Assembly: GCF_009866805.1 (NCBI RefSeq)
Contig: NZ_SIZW01000039.1
Location: forward strand, 1-64,000
Length of the DNA: 64,000 nucleotides
DNA from: Schauerella aestuarii
Lineage (GTDB): Bacteria; Pseudomonadota; Gammaproteobacteria; Burkholderiales; Burkholderiaceae_B
Reading direction: 5' to 3'
Part shown: positions 61,638 through 64,000 of the stretch, one piece after another
Layout of the letters: each line of letters opens with the position of its first letter
Numbering within the stretch: position 1 is the stretch's first letter
Notes under the pieces: generated by a model
Database searches by the model: none
The model's input: the letters and a program-made list of their open reading frames with translations, nothing else
What the model was told of the DNA's origin: nothing
Made by a program: the position numbers and the translations under genes

Positions 61638-61742
61638 CGTTGCCGCTAATACCCCGCATCAGAAATTCTGATTGGACGCGGGTGATCTTCGAGGCCTAAG
61701 GTGCGCCTACAACGATTAAAAAACATACCCGGAGAAGACAAC

Positions 61743-63068
61743 ATGGCACACGTCCGTCACCTCGCTTTGGCGCTGGCGCTTTCCAGCGCCGCCCTCGCCG
61801 CACAGGCCGGCACCGTTACGGTGATCACCTCGTTTCCGAAAGATCTCACGCAGGCCTACAAGAACGCTTTCGAGAAGGCGAACCCGGGCATTACCTTGGA
61901 GATCCTGAACAAGAACACCGTGGCCGGCATTGCGTACGTGCGCGAGACGCCTGCCGGTCAGCGCCCGGATGTGTTCTGGGCGAGTGCGCCGGATGCCTTC
62001 GAGGTGCTCAATCGCGACAAGCTGCTGGCGAAGGCCGCCGATATCGCCAACCCGAAAGTGCCCGACAAGATCGGCAGCTTTCCGATCAACGATCCGGGTG
62101 GCATGTACTTCGGTCAGGCGCTGGCGGGCTACGGCATCATGTACAACACGCGTTATGTGAAGGCGAACAAGCTGCCGAATCCGGTGGAGTGGAAGGATCT
62201 GCTGGCACCCGAGTGGTTCGGTCATGTGGGCATCACGTCGCCGTCGCGTTCGGGCACGATGCATTTGACGGCAGAGACGATTCTGCAGGGCGAAGGCTGG
62301 GAGGAGGGCTGGCGCACGTTGCTGCGCATGTCGGGCAACAGCAGCGCAGTCACCGAGCGGTCGTTCGGTGTGCCGGACGGCGTGAACAACGGCCAGTTCG
62401 CAGCCGGGCCGGTGATCGACTTCTTCGGGCTGTCGAGCAAGTTCTCGAAGTTCCCGGTGGAGTTCGTGTATCCCAGCGAAACGGCGATCGTGCCCGCCAA
62501 TATCGCGTTGATCGAAGGCGCCAAGAACGCCGCCGAAGCCAAAACCTTCATCAAGTTCACGCTCGATCAGGCAGGCCAGGAAGTGCTGCTCGAGCCGAAG
62601 ATCTCACGTCTGCCGGTGCTGCCGTATTCGGAATTGAAGGGCAAGATTCCGGAGGGCTATCCGGATCCCGCCGAGATTGCCAAGCGCAGCAAAGTGCACT
62701 TCGATGTGGACGTGTCGCAAAGCCGGTATTACCTCGTGCAGTCGCTTTACGACCAGACCATCACGTTCCGCTTGAAGGAACTGCAGCAGGCCACCAAGGC
62801 GATCTACGACGCCGAACGCAAGCTGGGTGACAAGGCGAAATCGGGCAAACCGGCCGAATTGCTGGCCGAGGCGCGCAAGCTCACCTGGGACCCCTTGGTG
62901 AACGCGAAGCAGGCGGGCGACGCGGCCTTCTTGAAGACCTTTTCCGGTGACAAGCGCGATTCGGCCGTGAGCCAGCAGATCACGCAGCTGGAAGGCGAAT
63001 GGAACGGCAAAGCGCGCGCCAATTATGAGCAGGCCGTGAAGCTGGCGAATCAGGCCGCCGCTCTTTAA
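61743..63068 (+). CDS. ABC transporter substrate-binding protein, family 1 (iron/polyamine type)
   Basis: 441-residue receptor with a signal peptide ending near ALAAQAG. The mature start TVTVITSFPKDLTQAYKNAFEKANPGITLEI, WASAPDAFEVL and GYGIMYNTRYVKANKLPNP are typical of FbpA/PotD-like receptors; VEWKDLLAPEWFGHVGITSPSRSGTM supports an iron-type receptor. The C-terminal ~110 residues are an extra predicted helical extension. The ATG has GGAG eight bases upstream. It is followed by its permease gene after 11 bp. Confidence 0.9.
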   Translation: MAHVRHLALALALSSAALAAQAGTVTVITSFPKDLTQAYKNAFEKANPGITLEILNKNTVAGIAYVRETPAGQRPDVFWASAPDAFEVLNRDKLLAKAADIANPKVPDKIGSFPINDPGGMYFGQALAGYGIMYNTRYVKANKLPNPVEWKDLLAPEWFGHVGITSPSRSGTMHLTAETILQGEGWEEGWRTLLRMSGNSSAVTERSFGVPDGVNNGQFAAGPVIDFFGLSSKFSKFPVEFVYPSETAIVPANIALIEGAKNAAEAKTFIKFTLDQAGQEVLLEPKISRLPVLPYSELKGKIPEGYPDPAEIAKRSKVHFDVDVSQSRYYLVQSLYDQTITFRLKELQQATKAIYDAERKLGDKAKSGKPAELLAEARKLTWDPLVNAKQAGDAAFLKTFSGDKRDSAVSQQITQLEGEWNGKARANYEQAVKLANQAAAL

Positions 63069-63079
63069 GCCGCAGCATC

Positions 63080-64000
63080 ATGAACCTGTCTCAACGCTAT
63101 GGCCTGAGCAAGGGCCCGGTGGCGGCTGCGCTGCTGGTGCTCGTGTTCCTCGCCCTGTTTCTCATCGTGCCGGTGGCCACCGTGTTCTACACGGCGTTCG
63201 TGAACTCGGACGGCAGTCTGACGTTCGGCCACTTCATGGCGTTCTTCAATCAGCCGCTGATGCAGGAGGCGTTTTTCAATAGCCTCTACGTGGCCGGATG
63301 GTCGTCGCTGATTGCGTCGCTGATTGCGGTGCCGTTGGCGTACTTCACGGTGCGCTTCGAGTTTCGCGGCGCATTGATCATCCAGACGCTTGGCATCCTG
63401 CCGCTCATCATGCCGCCCTTCGTGGGGGCGGTGGCGATGCAGCTGATCTTCGGCCGGTCGGGCAGCGTGAACCTGCTGCTGGGCGAATGGTTCGGCATCA
63501 ATCTGCCGTTGATGGAGGGACTCAACAGCGTCATCTTCGTGGAGTCGCTGCACTACTTCCCGTTCATCCTGATGAACCTCGTTGTGTCGTTGCGCGCGAT
63601 CGATGGTTCGATGGAAGAGGCGGCGTTCAACCTGGGCTCGCGTGGATTCCGGCTCTTTCGGCGCATCATTTTTCCGCTGGCATTGCCGGGCTATGTGGCG
63701 GGCACGTCGCTCGTCTTCATCAAGGTGTTCGACGATCTGGGTACGCCGCTGGTGCTGGGCGCCACCAATATGCTCGCGCCGCAGGCATACCTGCGCATCA
63801 CACAAGTGGGCCTGGAAGATCCGTTGGGCTATGTGATCAGCGTGATCATCATCGCGTTTTCGATTGCCGCATTGTGGCTCTCGGCGCGGGTGTTGAAGGG
63901 CAAGGATTATTCCACCCTGCAAAAGGGGGGCGGATCGATTCAGAAGCGCAAGCTCGGCAAGGGCGAAAGCGTGCTTGCCTACAGCTGGATTTTCCTGGTG
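63080..64000 (+). CDS. ABC transporter permease, FbpB-like (3' end outside window)
   Basis: At least 307 residues with several hydrophobic helices. It begins MNLSQRYGLSKGPVAAALLV. The cytoplasmic EAA loop is AIDGSMEEAAFNLGSRGFRLFRRIIFPLALPGYVAG, typical of iron/thiamine/spermidine permeases. The open frame reaches the right edge of the window without a stop, and FbpB-type permeases are longer and duplicated, so the second half is presumably beyond. It works with the preceding receptor; the ATPase gene is likely downstream. Confidence 0.9.
   Translation, partial: MNLSQRYGLSKGPVAAALLVLVFLALFLIVPVATVFYTAFVNSDGSLTFGHFMAFFNQPLMQEAFFNSLYVAGWSSLIASLIAVPLAYFTVRFEFRGALIIQTLGILPLIMPPFVGAVAMQLIFGRSGSVNLLLGEWFGINLPLMEGLNSVIFVESLHYFPFILMNLVVSLRAIDGSMEEAAFNLGSRGFRLFRRIIFPLALPGYVAGTSLVFIKVFDDLGTPLVLGATNMLAPQAYLRITQVGLEDPLGYVISVIIIAFSIAALWLSARVLKGKDYSTLQKGGGSIQKRKLGKGESVLAYSWIFLV

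Overview
The window looks like the replication-origin region of a high-GC Burkholderiales chromosome, most likely Alcaligenaceae (Bordetella/Achromobacter/Pusillimonas-like). The reasons are the mnmG-rsmG-parA-parB and rpmH-rnpA-yidD-yidC / dnaA-dnaN-gyrB blocks, the tRNA-Tyr-Gly-Thr-tuf unit, several Bug/TctC-type solute receptors, and parS and DnaA-box signals. This is inference from gene content; no single marker fixes the genus.

Left arm, mostly minus strand (1-11.4 kb): the 5' end of tuf with three tRNAs; a catabolic set (iron alcohol dehydrogenase, aldehyde dehydrogenase, glutamine-synthetase-like ligase, asparaginase) joined directly to parB; then a GNAT gene, parA, rsmG and mnmG. From 11.44 to 16.5 kb is a gene desert with CTAG-rich, non-coding-looking sequence. 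It holds five parS sites and, at its right end, a small DnaA-box cluster. Next come cspA, a methionine-type aminotransferase (plus strand) and a complete tctD-tctE-tctC-tctB-tctA operon on the minus strand.

Origin (23.91-26.6 kb): the tctD start is followed by about 2.7 kb without genes that is dense in DnaA boxes. It contains two diverged copies of one module of about 238 bp. Each has an AT-rich TATATATA tract, TGTGGATAA, TGTGGATCA, GATCCACA and TTATCCACA. The copies are exactly 1072 bp apart with the same internal spacings (63, 145 and 181 bp from the first box). I read this as a duplicated oriC. Flanking genes run mainly outward: leftward on the minus strand to the left, mostly plus strand to the right.

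Right arm (26.6-64 kb): an orphan Bug receptor, ilvE, a DUF2938 membrane protein, an aldo/keto reductase, mnmE (minus), a TauD-type dioxygenase with a sulfonate-type ABC transporter, a TPR-glycosyltransferase-like protein, catalase (minus), yidC-yidD-rnpA-rpmH (minus), and dnaA-dnaN-gyrB (plus), which sits about 16 kb from the putative oriC. After that come mixed metabolic and transport genes: SDRs, two LysR regulators, a YddG-like exporter, a family-5 solute-binding protein, a tautomerase, an IlvD/Edd dehydratase divergent from a FAH-family hydrolase with palindromic operators between them, a DUF2007/zinc-ribbon protein, a single-domain response regulator, argG, and an iron-type ABC transporter cut by the window end.

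The main point of interest is the replication and segregation layout. ParA/ParB are encoded beside a parS-bearing desert, and the duplicated origin lies about 10 kb away from parS and about 16 kb away from dnaA.
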